The notes below the pieces were generated by a model, which ran no database searches, was not told where the DNA came from, and saw only the letters and a program-made list of their open reading frames with translations. Source: Micrococcus endophyticus (GTDB lineage: Bacteria > Actinomycetota > Actinomycetes > Actinomycetales > Micrococcaceae). Taken from it: 64,000 bases of DNA. The position numbers were made by a program, and so were the translations under genes. Positions 49,759 through 58,215 of this stretch are shown here, piece after piece. Position 1 is the first letter of the stretch, and every line of letters starts with the position of its first letter. The stretch is taken from positions 310,001-374,000 of the forward strand of contig NZ_JACHMW010000001.1 in NCBI RefSeq assembly GCF_014205115.1. The letters run 5' to 3'.

Positions 49759-49883
49759 GCCCGGCCCCGGCGGCCGCTCCGGGAAGGGTCGCCTGCCCCG
49801 CGCCCGGCCTGAGCCCCGCACGTGAGACGGCCGTGAGAGGCATCACAGGCGGTGCGGATGTGCCACCGCGCCGTCGCCGATGG

Positions 49884-49889
49884 GAGACT
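49884..49889 (+). promoter_or_regulatory. -10-like box GAGACT of the hemE operon
   Basis: GAGACT ends 7 nt before ATG 49897. It is the same distance as other leaderless genes, but the first base is not T. Confidence 0.4.
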
Positions 49890-49896
49890 GGGGGGC

Positions 49897-51120
49897 ATGT
49901 CCGACCTGTCCCAGACCTCTGAGATCCGCGCGGGCGCCCCCGCGCTGCCCGCCGATCACCCGTTGCGCACGCAGGATCCCGCCCGCTCCACGGCGGCCAG
50001 CCCGCTCGTGCGCGCGCTGCGCGGCCAGCGGCCCGATCGGCATCCCGTGTGGTTCATGCGCCAGGCCGGGCGCTCCTTGCCGGAGTACCGCGAGGCCCGC
50101 GCGGGCATCGGCATGCTCGAGTCCTGCCTCATGCCCGACCTCGTGCGCGAGATCACCCTGCAGCCGGTGCGCCGCCACGACGTGGACGCCGCCATCTTCT
50201 TCTCCGACATCGTGGTGCCGCTGCGCCTGGCCGGGGTGGACGTGGAGATCCAGCCCGGCGTGGGCCCCGTGCTCGGCCGTGCGGTGCGCACCGCCGAGGA
50301 CGTCGCCGCCCTGCCGGTGCTCGAGGACTCCGCGCTCGACGTGATCCGCGAGGCCGTGTCCTCCACCGTCGCCGAGCTCGGGCCCCGCCCGCTGATCGGC
50401 TTCGCCGGCGCCCCGTTCACGCTCGCCGCCTACATGGTGGAGGGGCGCCCCTCCCGCGACCACTTCGGGCCCCGCCGCATGATGCACGGCGACCCCGAGG
50501 CCTGGGCCGCCCTCGCCGGCTGGGCCGCCACCGTGTCCGGCCAGTTCCTGCGGGCCCAGCTCGAGGCCGGCGCCTCCGCCGCCCAGCTGTTCGACTCGTG
50601 GGCCGGCTCCCTCTCCGCCGAGGACTACCTCGAGCACGTGCAGCCGCACTCCCGGGCAGCCCTCGCGCACGTCGACGATTTGGCCGGCCCCGGCGTGGAC
50701 GGCGGCGCGCCGCTGCTGCACTTCGGCACCGGCACCGGCGAGTTCCTCCACCACCTGCGCGACGCCGGCGCGTCCGCGGTCGGCGTGGACCACCGCCTCA
50801 CCCTCTCCGAGGCACACCGCCGCCTCAGCGAGCGCCCCGGCCCGGACGGCCGCACCGCCGTGCCGCTGCAGGGCAACATCGACCCCGCGCTGCTGGCCGC
50901 CCCGTGGCCGGTGCTCGAGGCCCACGTGCGCGACGTCGTCGCCTCCGGTGCGGCCGCCCCGGGCCACGTGGTCAACCTGGCCCACGGCGTGCCCCCGGAG
51001 ACCGACCCGACCGTGCTGACCCGCGTGGTCGAGCTGATCCACTCCCTGCCCGTCTCCGAGCGCGAGGGCCAGGACCCCGCCCCGCCGGCCGGGGCCGCCG
51101 CGGGAGAGGGGCGCGCATGA
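49897..51120 (+). CDS. hemE: Uroporphyrinogen decarboxylase HemE
   Basis: Converts uroporphyrinogen III to coproporphyrinogen III in the cytoplasm. The 407 residues include the substrate-binding signature PVWFMRQAGRSLPEYREAR (about residue 50), FFSDIVVPLRLAGVDVEI with the catalytic Asp of the FSDI motif, GFAGAPFTLAAYMVEG, and QGNIDPALLAAP. A 40-residue N-terminal leader is non-conserved. ATG 49897 is set by the GAGACT box. It heads the plus-strand haem genes; the next gene overlaps its stop (ATGA). Confidence 0.95.
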   Translation: MSDLSQTSEIRAGAPALPADHPLRTQDPARSTAASPLVRALRGQRPDRHPVWFMRQAGRSLPEYREARAGIGMLESCLMPDLVREITLQPVRRHDVDAAIFFSDIVVPLRLAGVDVEIQPGVGPVLGRAVRTAEDVAALPVLEDSALDVIREAVSSTVAELGPRPLIGFAGAPFTLAAYMVEGRPSRDHFGPRRMMHGDPEAWAALAGWAATVSGQFLRAQLEAGASAAQLFDSWAGSLSAEDYLEHVQPHSRAALAHVDDLAGPGVDGGAPLLHFGTGTGEFLHHLRDAGASAVGVDHRLTLSEAHRRLSERPGPDGRTAVPLQGNIDPALLAAPWPVLEAHVRDVVASGAAAPGHVVNLAHGVPPETDPTVLTRVVELIHSLPVSEREGQDPAPPAGAAAGEGRA

Positions 51121-52622
51121 GCGGGACGGCGCTCGTCGTCGGCGGCGGGATCGCGGGCCTCGTGGCCGCGCACCGCCTGTGCGCGGCAGGCTGGGAAGTG
51201 ACCCTCGCCGAGGCCACCTCGGTCCTCGGCGGCGCCGTCTCCGCCCGCTTCCTCGACGTGCCCTCGCACGGGGAGACCGGGGCGCCCGAGTCCCAGACGC
51301 TCGAGCTGGACGCCGGCGCCGAGTCCTTCGCCGTGCGCGGCACCGCCGTGCGCGCGCTCCTGGAGGAGCTGGGCCTGGGCGGCAAGGTCGTCGCCCCCGA
51401 GCCCCTCGGCTCCTGGCTGCACGGCCCCGCGGGCCCCGTGCCCGCCCCCCGTCTCGGCCTCGCCGGCATCCCCGGTGACCTCGAGGCCGAGGACCTCGCC
51501 GCGGCCCTGAGCGGACCGGGCCTGGCCCGGGCCCGCGAGGACGCCGTGGCCCCCATGGACCGCTGGGCCGACGCGCTCGCCGCGGGCGAGCCCGTCACCG
51601 TCGCCGCGATCGTCGCCGACCGCCTGGGGGAGGAGGTGCTCGAGCGCCTCGTGGCCCCCGTGGTGGCCGGCGTGCACTCGGCCGACCCCGCCGTCGTCGA
51701 GCTCGAGCGCGTGGCCCCCGGCCTGCTCGCCTCCGCCGTGGAGCACGGCGGCCTGGCCGCGGGCGTCGCCGCCCTGCGCGGCTCCAGCACCCCCGGCTCC
51801 CTCGTGGCCGGCGTGGACGGGGGCATGTCCCGCGTCACCGGACGCCTCGTGGACGCGTTGCGCGAGGCCGGCGCCACCGTGCTGCGCGGCGTGCGCGTGG
51901 CCGCCCTGTCCCGCGTGCCCGCCACGGGCGGCTGGTGGGCCCAGATCTCCGACCGCGACGACGAGGTCGTCCGCGGCCTCGACGTGGACCGCGTGGTGCT
52001 CGCCGTGGACGGCGCCACCGCGTGGGACCTGCTTGCCCCGCTCTCCGGCGGCGACCTCGACCCGGACGCCGGCCCCGCGCTCGGCGACGGGGTCGCGCTC
52101 ACCACCCTCGTGGTGGAGGCCCCCGGCCTCGACGCCGCCCCCCGCGGCACCGGCGTGCTCGTCGGCGCCGGCACGGACGTGGCCGCCAAGGCCCTCACGC
52201 ACGCCACCGCCAAGTGGGCGTGGCTGCGCGAGGTCGTGGCCCGCCCGGACCACGACGGCGTCGCCCGGCACCCGCACCGCCACGTCGTGCGGCTCTCCTA
52301 CGGCCGCTCCGGCGCCGAGCCCGGCGGCCTGGGCCACCGCAGCACGGACGAGGAGCTGCTCGCCCGGGCCGTCGTCGACGCCGCCGCCCTCACCGGCGTG
52401 CCCCTGTCCGAGCAGGACGTGGTGGCCCGCGCCGTCGTGCGCTGGCGCCCCTCCATCCCGCCGCAGGCCGGCCCGGACCGCGAGGCCGCCGACGCGCTCA
52501 TCGCGTGGTCGCGCGGCCAGGCCGGACTCGACCTGGTCGGCAGCTGGGTGCACGGCACCGGGCTGGCCGCCGTCGTCGCCGGCGTGGACCGCGCCTTCGA
52601 CGCCCCGACCCCCGCGGGCTGA
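51117..52622 (+). CDS. cgoX: Coproporphyrinogen III oxidase, CgoX (HemY/HemG type)
   Basis: An FAD-dependent oxidase of 501 residues. In actinobacteria this family turns coproporphyrinogen III into coproporphyrin III instead of protoporphyrinogen into protoporphyrin; its position between hemE and chdC supports that. The FAD-binding motif is ALVVGGGIAGLVAAHRLCAA (about residues 5-24), then TLAEATSVLGGAVSA; conserved ELDAGAESFAVRG follows. A C-terminal GSWVHGTGLAAVVAGVD contacts FAD. ATG 51117 overlaps the hemE stop by 4 bp. It is often annotated as protoporphyrinogen oxidase. Confidence 0.9.
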   Translation: MSGTALVVGGGIAGLVAAHRLCAAGWEVTLAEATSVLGGAVSARFLDVPSHGETGAPESQTLELDAGAESFAVRGTAVRALLEELGLGGKVVAPEPLGSWLHGPAGPVPAPRLGLAGIPGDLEAEDLAAALSGPGLARAREDAVAPMDRWADALAAGEPVTVAAIVADRLGEEVLERLVAPVVAGVHSADPAVVELERVAPGLLASAVEHGGLAAGVAALRGSSTPGSLVAGVDGGMSRVTGRLVDALREAGATVLRGVRVAALSRVPATGGWWAQISDRDDEVVRGLDVDRVVLAVDGATAWDLLAPLSGGDLDPDAGPALGDGVALTTLVVEAPGLDAAPRGTGVLVGAGTDVAAKALTHATAKWAWLREVVARPDHDGVARHPHRHVVRLSYGRSGAEPGGLGHRSTDEELLARAVVDAAALTGVPLSEQDVVARAVVRWRPSIPPQAGPDREAADALIAWSRGQAGLDLVGSWVHGTGLAAVVAGVDRAFDAPTPAG

Positions 52623-52671
52623 GCCCGCCCCGCCCACCCCTTCACGCCCCCGTATCCCGAGGAAGAGGACC

Positions 52672-53388
52672 ATGACCAAGGACACCACCACCACCCCAGC
52701 CGAGGCCGGCAAGGACTGGTTCACCACCTACACCGTGTTCGCCCGCCCCCAGGGCCAGCCGGGCTGGCTCGGCCTCGAGGGCCGCGACGCCAAGAAGGCC
52801 GTCCGGGAGTTCGACGCCCTCGTGGCGGACCTCGCCGAGGCCGGCGTCACCGTCCGCGGCGTGTACGACGTCTCCGGCATGCGCGAGGCCGGCGACGTGA
52901 TGGTCTGGATGTACGGCCAGGTGCCCGAGGACCTGCAGGCCGCCATCCGCCGCCTGCGCCGCACCCGCCTGCTCGAGCGCACCACCATGGTGCTCTCCGC
53001 GATGGGCGCCGACCGGCTCGCCGAGTTCAACAAGGACCACATCCCCGCCTTCGCGATGGGCCGCAAGGCCCTGCCGTGGCTGTGCTTCTACCCGTTCGTG
53101 CGCTCCTACGACTGGTACGTCATGGAGCCCAAGGAGCGCGCCCGCATGCTGCGCGAGCACGGGCAGCTCGGCCAGGAGTTCCCGCAGGTGTGGGCCAACA
53201 CCACCAGCGCCTTCGGCCTCAACGACTGGGAGTGGCTGCTGGGCCTCGAGGCCCCCGAGCTCAAGGACCTCGTGGACATGATGCGCCACCTGCGCAACAA
53301 CGAGACCCGCCTCTACGTGCGCGAGGAGGTCCCGTTCTACACGGGCCGCCTCGTGGAGACCGCCGACCTGCTGGAGGTGCTGGCCTGA
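52672..53388 (+). CDS. chdC: Coproheme decarboxylase ChdC (HemQ)
   Basis: The last enzyme of the coproporphyrin branch: decarboxylates iron-coproporphyrin III to haem b with peroxide. The 238-residue chlorite-dismutase-like protein has the catalytic tyrosine in CFYPFVRSYDWYVM (Tyr140), the position of the radical tyrosine in the HemQ family, preceded by AEFNKDHIPAFAMGRKALPW. The N-terminal domain is KDWFTTYTVFARP. It starts at ATG 52672 with GAGGAAGAGG, 49 bp after cgoX. The next gene begins within its stop codon. Confidence 0.93.
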   Translation: MTKDTTTTPAEAGKDWFTTYTVFARPQGQPGWLGLEGRDAKKAVREFDALVADLAEAGVTVRGVYDVSGMREAGDVMVWMYGQVPEDLQAAIRRLRRTRLLERTTMVLSAMGADRLAEFNKDHIPAFAMGRKALPWLCFYPFVRSYDWYVMEPKERARMLREHGQLGQEFPQVWANTTSAFGLNDWEWLLGLEAPELKDLVDMMRHLRNNETRLYVREEVPFYTGRLVETADLLEVLA

Positions 53389-54743
53389 TGACCGCCGCCC
53401 CCGAGCCCCGCGCCGACGCGCCCGTCCACACCGGCCCGGACGCCGGCGTCGCCCCGACCCTGCGCGCCCCCGAGAAGGCCGCCGCCGGCGTCGACTTCGA
53501 CGTGTGCGGCGTGATGGCCCCCAAGGACTACGACGCCCTCCTGCTCGCCTCCTTCGGCGGGCCCGAGGGCCAGGACGACGTGATCCCGTTCCTGCGCAAC
53601 GTCACGCGCGGGCGCGGCATCCCGGACGAGCGCCTCGAGGAGGTCGCCACCCACTACCGCGCCAACGGCGGCGTCAGCCCCATCAACGCGCAGAACCGCG
53701 CGCTGAAGGCGGCCATCGAGGACGAGCTGGCCGCCCGCGGCCTGGACCTGCCCGTGTACTGGGGCAACCGCAACTGGGAGCCCTACTTCCCGGACACCCT
53801 CGAGCGGATGCACGCCGACGGGCACCGCCGCATCCTGACGGTCACCACCTCCGCGTACTCCTGCTACTCGTCGTGCCGCCAGTACCGCGAGGACATGGGC
53901 ATGGCCATGGAGCAGACCGGCCTGACCGGGAAGGTGGACCTGGACAAGACGCGCCAGTACTTCAACCACCCCGGCTTCATCGAGCCGTTCCGGGACGGCC
54001 TGCGCGCCGACCTCGCTTCCCTGCGCGAGGAGCTGGGGGACGACGCGCGGATCCACGTGCTCTTCGCCACGCACTCCATCCCCACCTCCGACGCCGCCGC
54101 CGCCGGCCCGCGCGGCCTCGCCGCCGACCTGCGCGCCCAGGCCGGCGCCGAGCCGGGCGAGGAGGGCGCGGATGTGTACTCGGCGCAGCACCTCGACGTG
54201 GCCCGTGAGATCCTCGCCGGCGTGCCCGAGGCCGCGGACGTGCCGTGGTCGCTCGTGTACCAGTCGCGCTCCGGCCCGCCCTCGGTGCCGTGGCTCGAGC
54301 CGGACATCAACGACGCGATGGAGCACCTCGCGGGCGAGGACGCCGAGACGGACGCGCAGGGTCGTGCCGTGGCGGGCTTCGTCGTCGTGCCCCTGGGCTT
54401 CGTCTCGGACCACATGGAGGTCCTCTGGGACCTCGACACCGAGGCCCGGCAGACCGCCGCCGACCTCGGAGTGGGGTTCCGGCGCAGCCCCACCCCGGGC
54501 ACCGACCCGCGGTTCGTCTCCGGGCTCGTGGACATCGTTGAGGAGCGGCTGGGCCGGCGCGAGGGCCGCGCCGCGGCCGGCTGCTTCCCGGCCTGGTACG
54601 ACGTGTGCCGGCCGGACTGCTGCACCAAGGTGATGCGCGACGGCACCGTGCGCCCGACCACCTCCGCCGTGGACGCGGACGTGCGCGGCCTGACCGAGCA
54701 CGAGGCCGGCACCGCGCCGGCCGGCCGCACCGAGGAGGGCTGA
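53388..54743 (+). CDS. cpfC: Coproporphyrin ferrochelatase CpfC (HemH type)
   Basis: Inserts Fe2+ into coproporphyrin III. The 451 residues include YDALLLASFGGPEGQDDVIP (about residue 47), NAQNRAL and the metal-site histidine in LFATHSIPTSD. The C-terminal region has four cysteines, CFPAWYDVCRPDCC, characteristic of the actinobacterial enzymes that bind a [2Fe-2S] cluster. An extra N-terminal segment of about 40 residues is not conserved. The order cgoX-chdC-cpfC is the hallmark of the coproporphyrin route. Its ATG overlaps the chdC stop by one base. Confidence 0.93.
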   Translation: MTAAPEPRADAPVHTGPDAGVAPTLRAPEKAAAGVDFDVCGVMAPKDYDALLLASFGGPEGQDDVIPFLRNVTRGRGIPDERLEEVATHYRANGGVSPINAQNRALKAAIEDELAARGLDLPVYWGNRNWEPYFPDTLERMHADGHRRILTVTTSAYSCYSSCRQYREDMGMAMEQTGLTGKVDLDKTRQYFNHPGFIEPFRDGLRADLASLREELGDDARIHVLFATHSIPTSDAAAAGPRGLAADLRAQAGAEPGEEGADVYSAQHLDVAREILAGVPEAADVPWSLVYQSRSGPPSVPWLEPDINDAMEHLAGEDAETDAQGRAVAGFVVVPLGFVSDHMEVLWDLDTEARQTAADLGVGFRRSPTPGTDPRFVSGLVDIVEERLGRREGRAAAGCFPAWYDVCRPDCCTKVMRDGTVRPTTSAVDADVRGLTEHEAGTAPAGRTEEG

Positions 54744-54748
54744 GGACC

Positions 54749-55888
54749 ATGTCCACGCTGCGCATCGGCACGCGGGGCTCGGCCCTGGCCACCACCCAGA
54801 CCACGCACGTGGCCCAGGCCCTGGCCGAGCGCGCCGGGCTCGACCACGAGCTCGTGGTGATCCGCACGGAGGGGGACGTGACCACCGGCTCGCTCGCCTC
54901 CCTCGGCGGGACCGGCGTGTTCGCCTCGGCCCTGCGCGCGGCGATCCTCGACGGGGCCGTGGACCTCGCGGTGCACTCCCTCAAGGACCTGCCGGCGGCC
55001 CAGCCGGACACCCTCGAGATCGCGGCGGTGCCCGAGCGGGCCGACCTGCGTGACGCCCTGTGCGCCCGCGACGGCCTCACCCTGGCCACGCTGCCCGAGG
55101 GCGCCCGCGTGGGCACGGGCTCGCCGCGCCGCGTGGCCCAGCTCAAGGCCCTGCGCCCGGACCTCGTGCTCGTGGACATCCGCGGCAACGTGCAGACGCG
55201 CTTGGCGCGCGTGCCCGGGCTCGAGCAGCACGACGACGGCGCCCCCGCCGCCGCCGGCTCCCCGCGGGGGGACCTGGACGCCGTGATCCTCGCGTGCGCC
55301 GGCCTGGACCGCCTGGGCCTGGACCACGTGATCACCGAGCGGATCGACCCGGACGTGATGGTCCCGGCCCCCGGCCAGGGCGCCCTGGCCGTGGAGGTCC
55401 GCGCCGAGGACGAGTCCTTCCTCGGCGCGGCCCTGCTGGAGCCGGACGCTCCGGTGGGCCGCCTGCGCGCCGGGCTCGAGCTCGTGGACGACCGCGCCAC
55501 GCACGTGGCCGTGACGGCCGAGCGCGCCCTGCTGCGCCGCCTGGAGGCCGGCTGCGCCGCCCCGATCGGCGCGGTGGCGCGCGTGGTGGACGGCGAGGCT
55601 GGCGCCCCGCGCATCGAGATGACCGCCATGGTGGCCGCCGTGGACGGCTCGCGCGTGCTGCGACGGACCTCCTCCGTGCAGCTCGACCCTGTCCCCGAGG
55701 ACCTGGCCGCGGACCCCGCGGCCGCCGACGAGTGGCTCGAGGACACCCTGTTCGTGGCCGCCGAGGCGCTCGGCGTCCACGTGGCCGAGCAGTTCGTGGC
55801 CGAGGGCGCGGACCTGCTGCCGGGCACGGTGCGCGGGGTGTCCGCGACCGCCCTCGAGGCCGCGCCGCAGTCCGACGACCCGGCCTGA
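54749..55888 (+). CDS. hemC: Hydroxymethylbilane synthase HemC
   Basis: Polymerises four porphobilinogens to hydroxymethylbilane. The 379 residues show LRIGTRGSALATTQT at the start, HSLKDLPAAQP (active-site region), GTGSPRRVAQLKALRP, DIRGNVQTRL and VMVPAPGQGALAVE. The dipyrromethane-cofactor cysteine is in RLEAGCAAPIGA. A C-terminal extension of about 60 residues lengthens it over the usual 310. It starts 5 bp after cpfC and hemD follows one base later. Confidence 0.95.
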   Translation: MSTLRIGTRGSALATTQTTHVAQALAERAGLDHELVVIRTEGDVTTGSLASLGGTGVFASALRAAILDGAVDLAVHSLKDLPAAQPDTLEIAAVPERADLRDALCARDGLTLATLPEGARVGTGSPRRVAQLKALRPDLVLVDIRGNVQTRLARVPGLEQHDDGAPAAAGSPRGDLDAVILACAGLDRLGLDHVITERIDPDVMVPAPGQGALAVEVRAEDESFLGAALLEPDAPVGRLRAGLELVDDRATHVAVTAERALLRRLEAGCAAPIGAVARVVDGEAGAPRIEMTAMVAAVDGSRVLRRTSSVQLDPVPEDLAADPAAADEWLEDTLFVAAEALGVHVAEQFVAEGADLLPGTVRGVSATALEAAPQSDDPA

Positions 55889-55889
55889 G

Positions 55890-56729
55890 ATGCGCGTCCT
55901 GCTCACCCGCCAGCCGGCCCAGGCCGGCGACCTCGAGGCCGGTCTCGCCGGCGCCGAGGTGGCGGGGCGGCGGCTGCGGGTCGGCTTCCTGCCGCTGACC
56001 GACTTCGCGCTGCCCGACGACGACGGCCCGCTGCGCGCGCTGCTCGCGGACTGGGCGGGGGTCGACGGTGATGCGGCCGGGCCGGGGCGCTCGGACGGGT
56101 CCCGCTGGCTCGTGCTGACGAGCCCCAACACCGTGCGCGCACTCAGGGCCGTCGGCTGGGACGGCCATGTCCCAGTGGGTGCGCGGATCGCGGTCACCGG
56201 ACCGGGCACGGCACGGGTGCTGACCGAGGCGGGCTGCGACGCGGCGCCGTGGCTGCCGCCCGAGGACCGCTCCGCCGAGGGCCTGATCGCCGGACTCGCC
56301 GCCCTGCACCCCCGCGGTGCCCGTGCGTGGCTGCCCCAGTCCGATCGGGCCCGGCCCCGCCTCGCCGACGGCCTGCGCGCGGCGGGCTGGGACGTGCGGA
56401 CCGGGCTCGCCTACCGGACGGTGCCGTATTCGGCGCAGGCCGGCAGGCGGCTGCTCGACGCGGCGGCGGACGAGGGCCGGGGGGACGTCGTGACGCCCGC
56501 GCGGCTGGCCGCGGTCGCGGCGGGGACCGCCGTGGTGCTCACCAGCTCCTCCGCGGCGGAGGAGTTCGTGGCCGCGGGGCTGACGCCGCTGGTGGGGGAG
56601 CGGGTGCGGCTCGTGGCGATCGGCGCGCCGACCCGTGACACGTGTGCGCGGCGGGGTCTGCCCCTGCTCGGGACGGCCCCCACGCCGGACGCGGCCGGAG
56701 TGCTGGCCGTGCTGCGCGCTGCGGCCTGA
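55890..56729 (+). CDS. hemD: Uroporphyrinogen-III synthase HemD
   Basis: Closes and inverts the D ring of hydroxymethylbilane to make uroporphyrinogen III. The family is very divergent; here the 279 residues show the N-terminal MRVLLTRQPAQAGDLEAGL, the LVLTSPNTVRAL segment, GARIAVTGPGTARVL, the linker region with LPQSDRARPRLADGLRAAGW, and VVLTSSSAAEEFVAA with GAPTRDTCARRGL at the end. Position directly after hemC confirms the call. It ends the first plus-strand haem block; the following genes are on the other strand. Confidence 0.88.
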   Translation: MRVLLTRQPAQAGDLEAGLAGAEVAGRRLRVGFLPLTDFALPDDDGPLRALLADWAGVDGDAAGPGRSDGSRWLVLTSPNTVRALRAVGWDGHVPVGARIAVTGPGTARVLTEAGCDAAPWLPPEDRSAEGLIAGLAALHPRGARAWLPQSDRARPRLADGLRAAGWDVRTGLAYRTVPYSAQAGRRLLDAAADEGRGDVVTPARLAAVAAGTAVVLTSSSAAEEFVAAGLTPLVGERVRLVAIGAPTRDTCARRGLPLLGTAPTPDAAGVLAVLRAAA

Positions 56730-56760
56730 GCCGCCCGGCCGCACGCGAGGCGAGGCTCAG
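56726..56760. terminator. Weak convergent hairpin after hemD
   Basis: CTGAGCC (56726-56732) pairs with GGCTCAG (56754-56760) across a 21-nt G+C-rich loop. It includes the hemD stop and the stop of the 93-aa gene. Confidence 0.35.
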
Positions 56761-57038
56761 TCGGGGCGGTCGCCGTCCGGGTCGGTCGCGTCGTCCTCCG
56801 TCGGCGCGGGGCCGGCGTCGTGCCTCTCGTCCTGCGGCACGCCGGTGGCGGAGGCCATCAGGTCCACCCGCGGCTCGCGGAGGATGGCGACGGCCACGTT
56901 GTTGAACCCCGTGTTGGACAGCAGCTGCGAGGCCTCCTCGTCCGTGAGGTCGTAGGCGTGGGCGAGCATGCGCACGTTCTCCGTGTAGAAGGCGTGCAGG
57001 CGGTCGACCCCGCGCAGGAAGTCCAGCGTGTTCCCCAT
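56757..57038 (-). CDS. 93-aa protein of unknown function
   Basis: A small, probably cytoplasmic protein I do not recognise. An N-terminal helical region (MGNTLDFLRGVDRLHAFYTE, then NVRMLAHAYDLTDEEASQLL) and a segment NTGFNNVAVAILREPRVDLM are followed by a disordered acidic tail (DAGPAPTEDDATDPDGD). It has a leaderless TAGGCT start and stands alone between hemD and the NYN gene. It belongs to the minus-strand block that interrupts the haem genes. It is real judging by its promoter and ordered N-terminus, but its function is unknown. Confidence 0.6.
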   Translation of the reverse strand: MGNTLDFLRGVDRLHAFYTENVRMLAHAYDLTDEEASQLLSNTGFNNVAVAILREPRVDLMASATGVPQDERHDAGPAPTEDDATDPDGDRPD

Positions 57039-57045
57039 GGCGGGG

Positions 57046-57051
57046 AGCCTA
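57046..57051 (-). promoter_or_regulatory. -10 box TAGGCT of the 93-aa gene (leaderless)
   Basis: Minus-strand TAGGCT ends 7 nt before ATG 57038. Confidence 0.55.
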
Positions 57052-57074
57052 CCGGGCGGGCGTGGTGGCCGGGT

Positions 57075-57113
57075 GGCCGGCGGGTGAACGGCCGGTGGAC
57101 CGGCCCGCCGGCC
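57075..57113 (-). terminator. Hairpin after the NYN gene
   Basis: The 10-bp arms 57075-57084 and 57104-57113 pair perfectly and the loop folds again (CCGG TGGA CCGG). It lies 24 nt past the NYN stop and before the promoter of the 93-aa gene. Confidence 0.6.
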
Positions 57114-57137
57114 GCGGGGGACGACGGGCCGCGGCGC

Positions 57138-58202
57138 TCAGCCCTCGGCGCGGCGGCTGCGGCGGCGGACCAGCGAGACCTCCATGGTCCGGCCCTCGGT
57201 GCGGGTGCGCAGGTACGGCTGGTCCTCCACGAGGGTGGAGAGCTTGGAGTGCCCGAAGTCGCGCGGGTCGAAGTCCACGTGGGTGCGGCTCAGGTGCTGG
57301 CCGATGAGGGACAGCGTGGCCCAGCCGTCGTCGGTGCTCGTGGCGTTGACGGCCTTGGTGAGCGCGGCCTGCAGGTCGATGCGCGGGGCGGCGTCGGCCT
57401 CGTCGTGCTCGGGCTCGGCCTCGACCGGCACCTCGGGCGGGGTCGGGTCCTCGGTGACGTCCGACGACGACGCACGGCGGCCCCGACGGCCGGCTCCGGA
57501 CTTCGCCTCCGGGCCCTTCCCGTCCCTGCCGGTGGCGGCGTCCCCGGCGGGCGCCGCGTCGGCGGCGGGGGCCTCGGCGTCCGCGTCCGTGGCCTCGGGG
57601 GTGTCGGTGGCGTCGGTGGTCTTCGACCCGCGACCGCGGCCTCGACCGCCGCGGCGGGACCCCGAGCGGCCGGAGCCCTCGGACGCCTTGGCGTTCTCCT
57701 CCTTGGCGGGGGCGTCCTCACCCGTCTCGTCGTCGTCGACGTCCTGGTCCGTGGCGGTGCCGAGCAGCTCGAGGTAGATGAACTGGTCCACGGCGTTGCG
57801 CAGCGAGGCGGGGGTCTTGCGGGCGCCCAGGCCGATCACCCGCTTGCCGCCCTCGCGCAGGCGGGTGGCCAGGCGCGTGAAGTCGGAGTCGGAGGAGACC
57901 AGGGCGAACGCGTCCACGTTGCCCATCCAGAGCAGGTCCATCGCGTCGATGATGAGCGCGGAGTCCGAGGAGTTCTTGCCCACGGTATAGGCGAACTGCT
58001 GGACCGGCTGGATCGCGTGGTGGTTCAACGCCTTCTTCCAGCCGTTCAGGTTGGTGGTGGTCCAGTCGCCGTACGCGCGCTTGATCGTGGGGGTGCCGTA
58101 GGTGGCCAGCTCCTCGAGGATCAGGGGGGCGAACTTGGGGGAGACGTTGTCGCTGTCCATCAGGACGGCGATGCGCAGGGATGCGGGGGTGGGTTCGGGC
58201 AT
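57138..58202 (-). CDS. NYN-domain ribonuclease-like protein with C-terminal OST-HTH/LOTUS domain
   Basis: A 354-residue protein. The N-terminal NYN (PIN-like, LabA type) domain, about residues 9-155, has the acidic catalytic positions in AVLMDSDNVSP, SSDSALIIDAMDLLW and ALVSSDSDFTRLATRLREGG. The centre (about 160-275) is a disordered stretch with RRGGRGRGRG RNA-binding repeats and acidic Ala/Asp/Pro segments. The last 75 residues, LQAALTKAVNATSTDDGWAT and FGHSKLSTLVEDQPYLRTRT, match the OST-HTH/LOTUS fold, an RNA-binding module. Probably an RNA nuclease; targets unknown. ATG 58202 follows TAGGGT by 7 nt. Confidence 0.82.
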   Translation of the reverse strand: MPEPTPASLRIAVLMDSDNVSPKFAPLILEELATYGTPTIKRAYGDWTTTNLNGWKKALNHHAIQPVQQFAYTVGKNSSDSALIIDAMDLLWMGNVDAFALVSSDSDFTRLATRLREGGKRVIGLGARKTPASLRNAVDQFIYLELLGTATDQDVDDDETGEDAPAKEENAKASEGSGRSGSRRGGRGRGRGSKTTDATDTPEATDADAEAPAADAAPAGDAATGRDGKGPEAKSGAGRRGRRASSSDVTEDPTPPEVPVEAEPEHDEADAAPRIDLQAALTKAVNATSTDDGWATLSLIGQHLSRTHVDFDPRDFGHSKLSTLVEDQPYLRTRTEGRTMEVSLVRRRSRRAEG

Positions 58203-58209
58203 GTGTTCC

Positions 58210-58215
58210 ACCCTA
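58210..58215 (-). promoter_or_regulatory. -10 box TAGGGT of the NYN gene, overlapping the brnQ stop codon
   Basis: The TAG of TAGGGT is also the stop codon of brnQ (58215-58213). The box ends 7 nt before ATG 58202. Confidence 0.55.
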
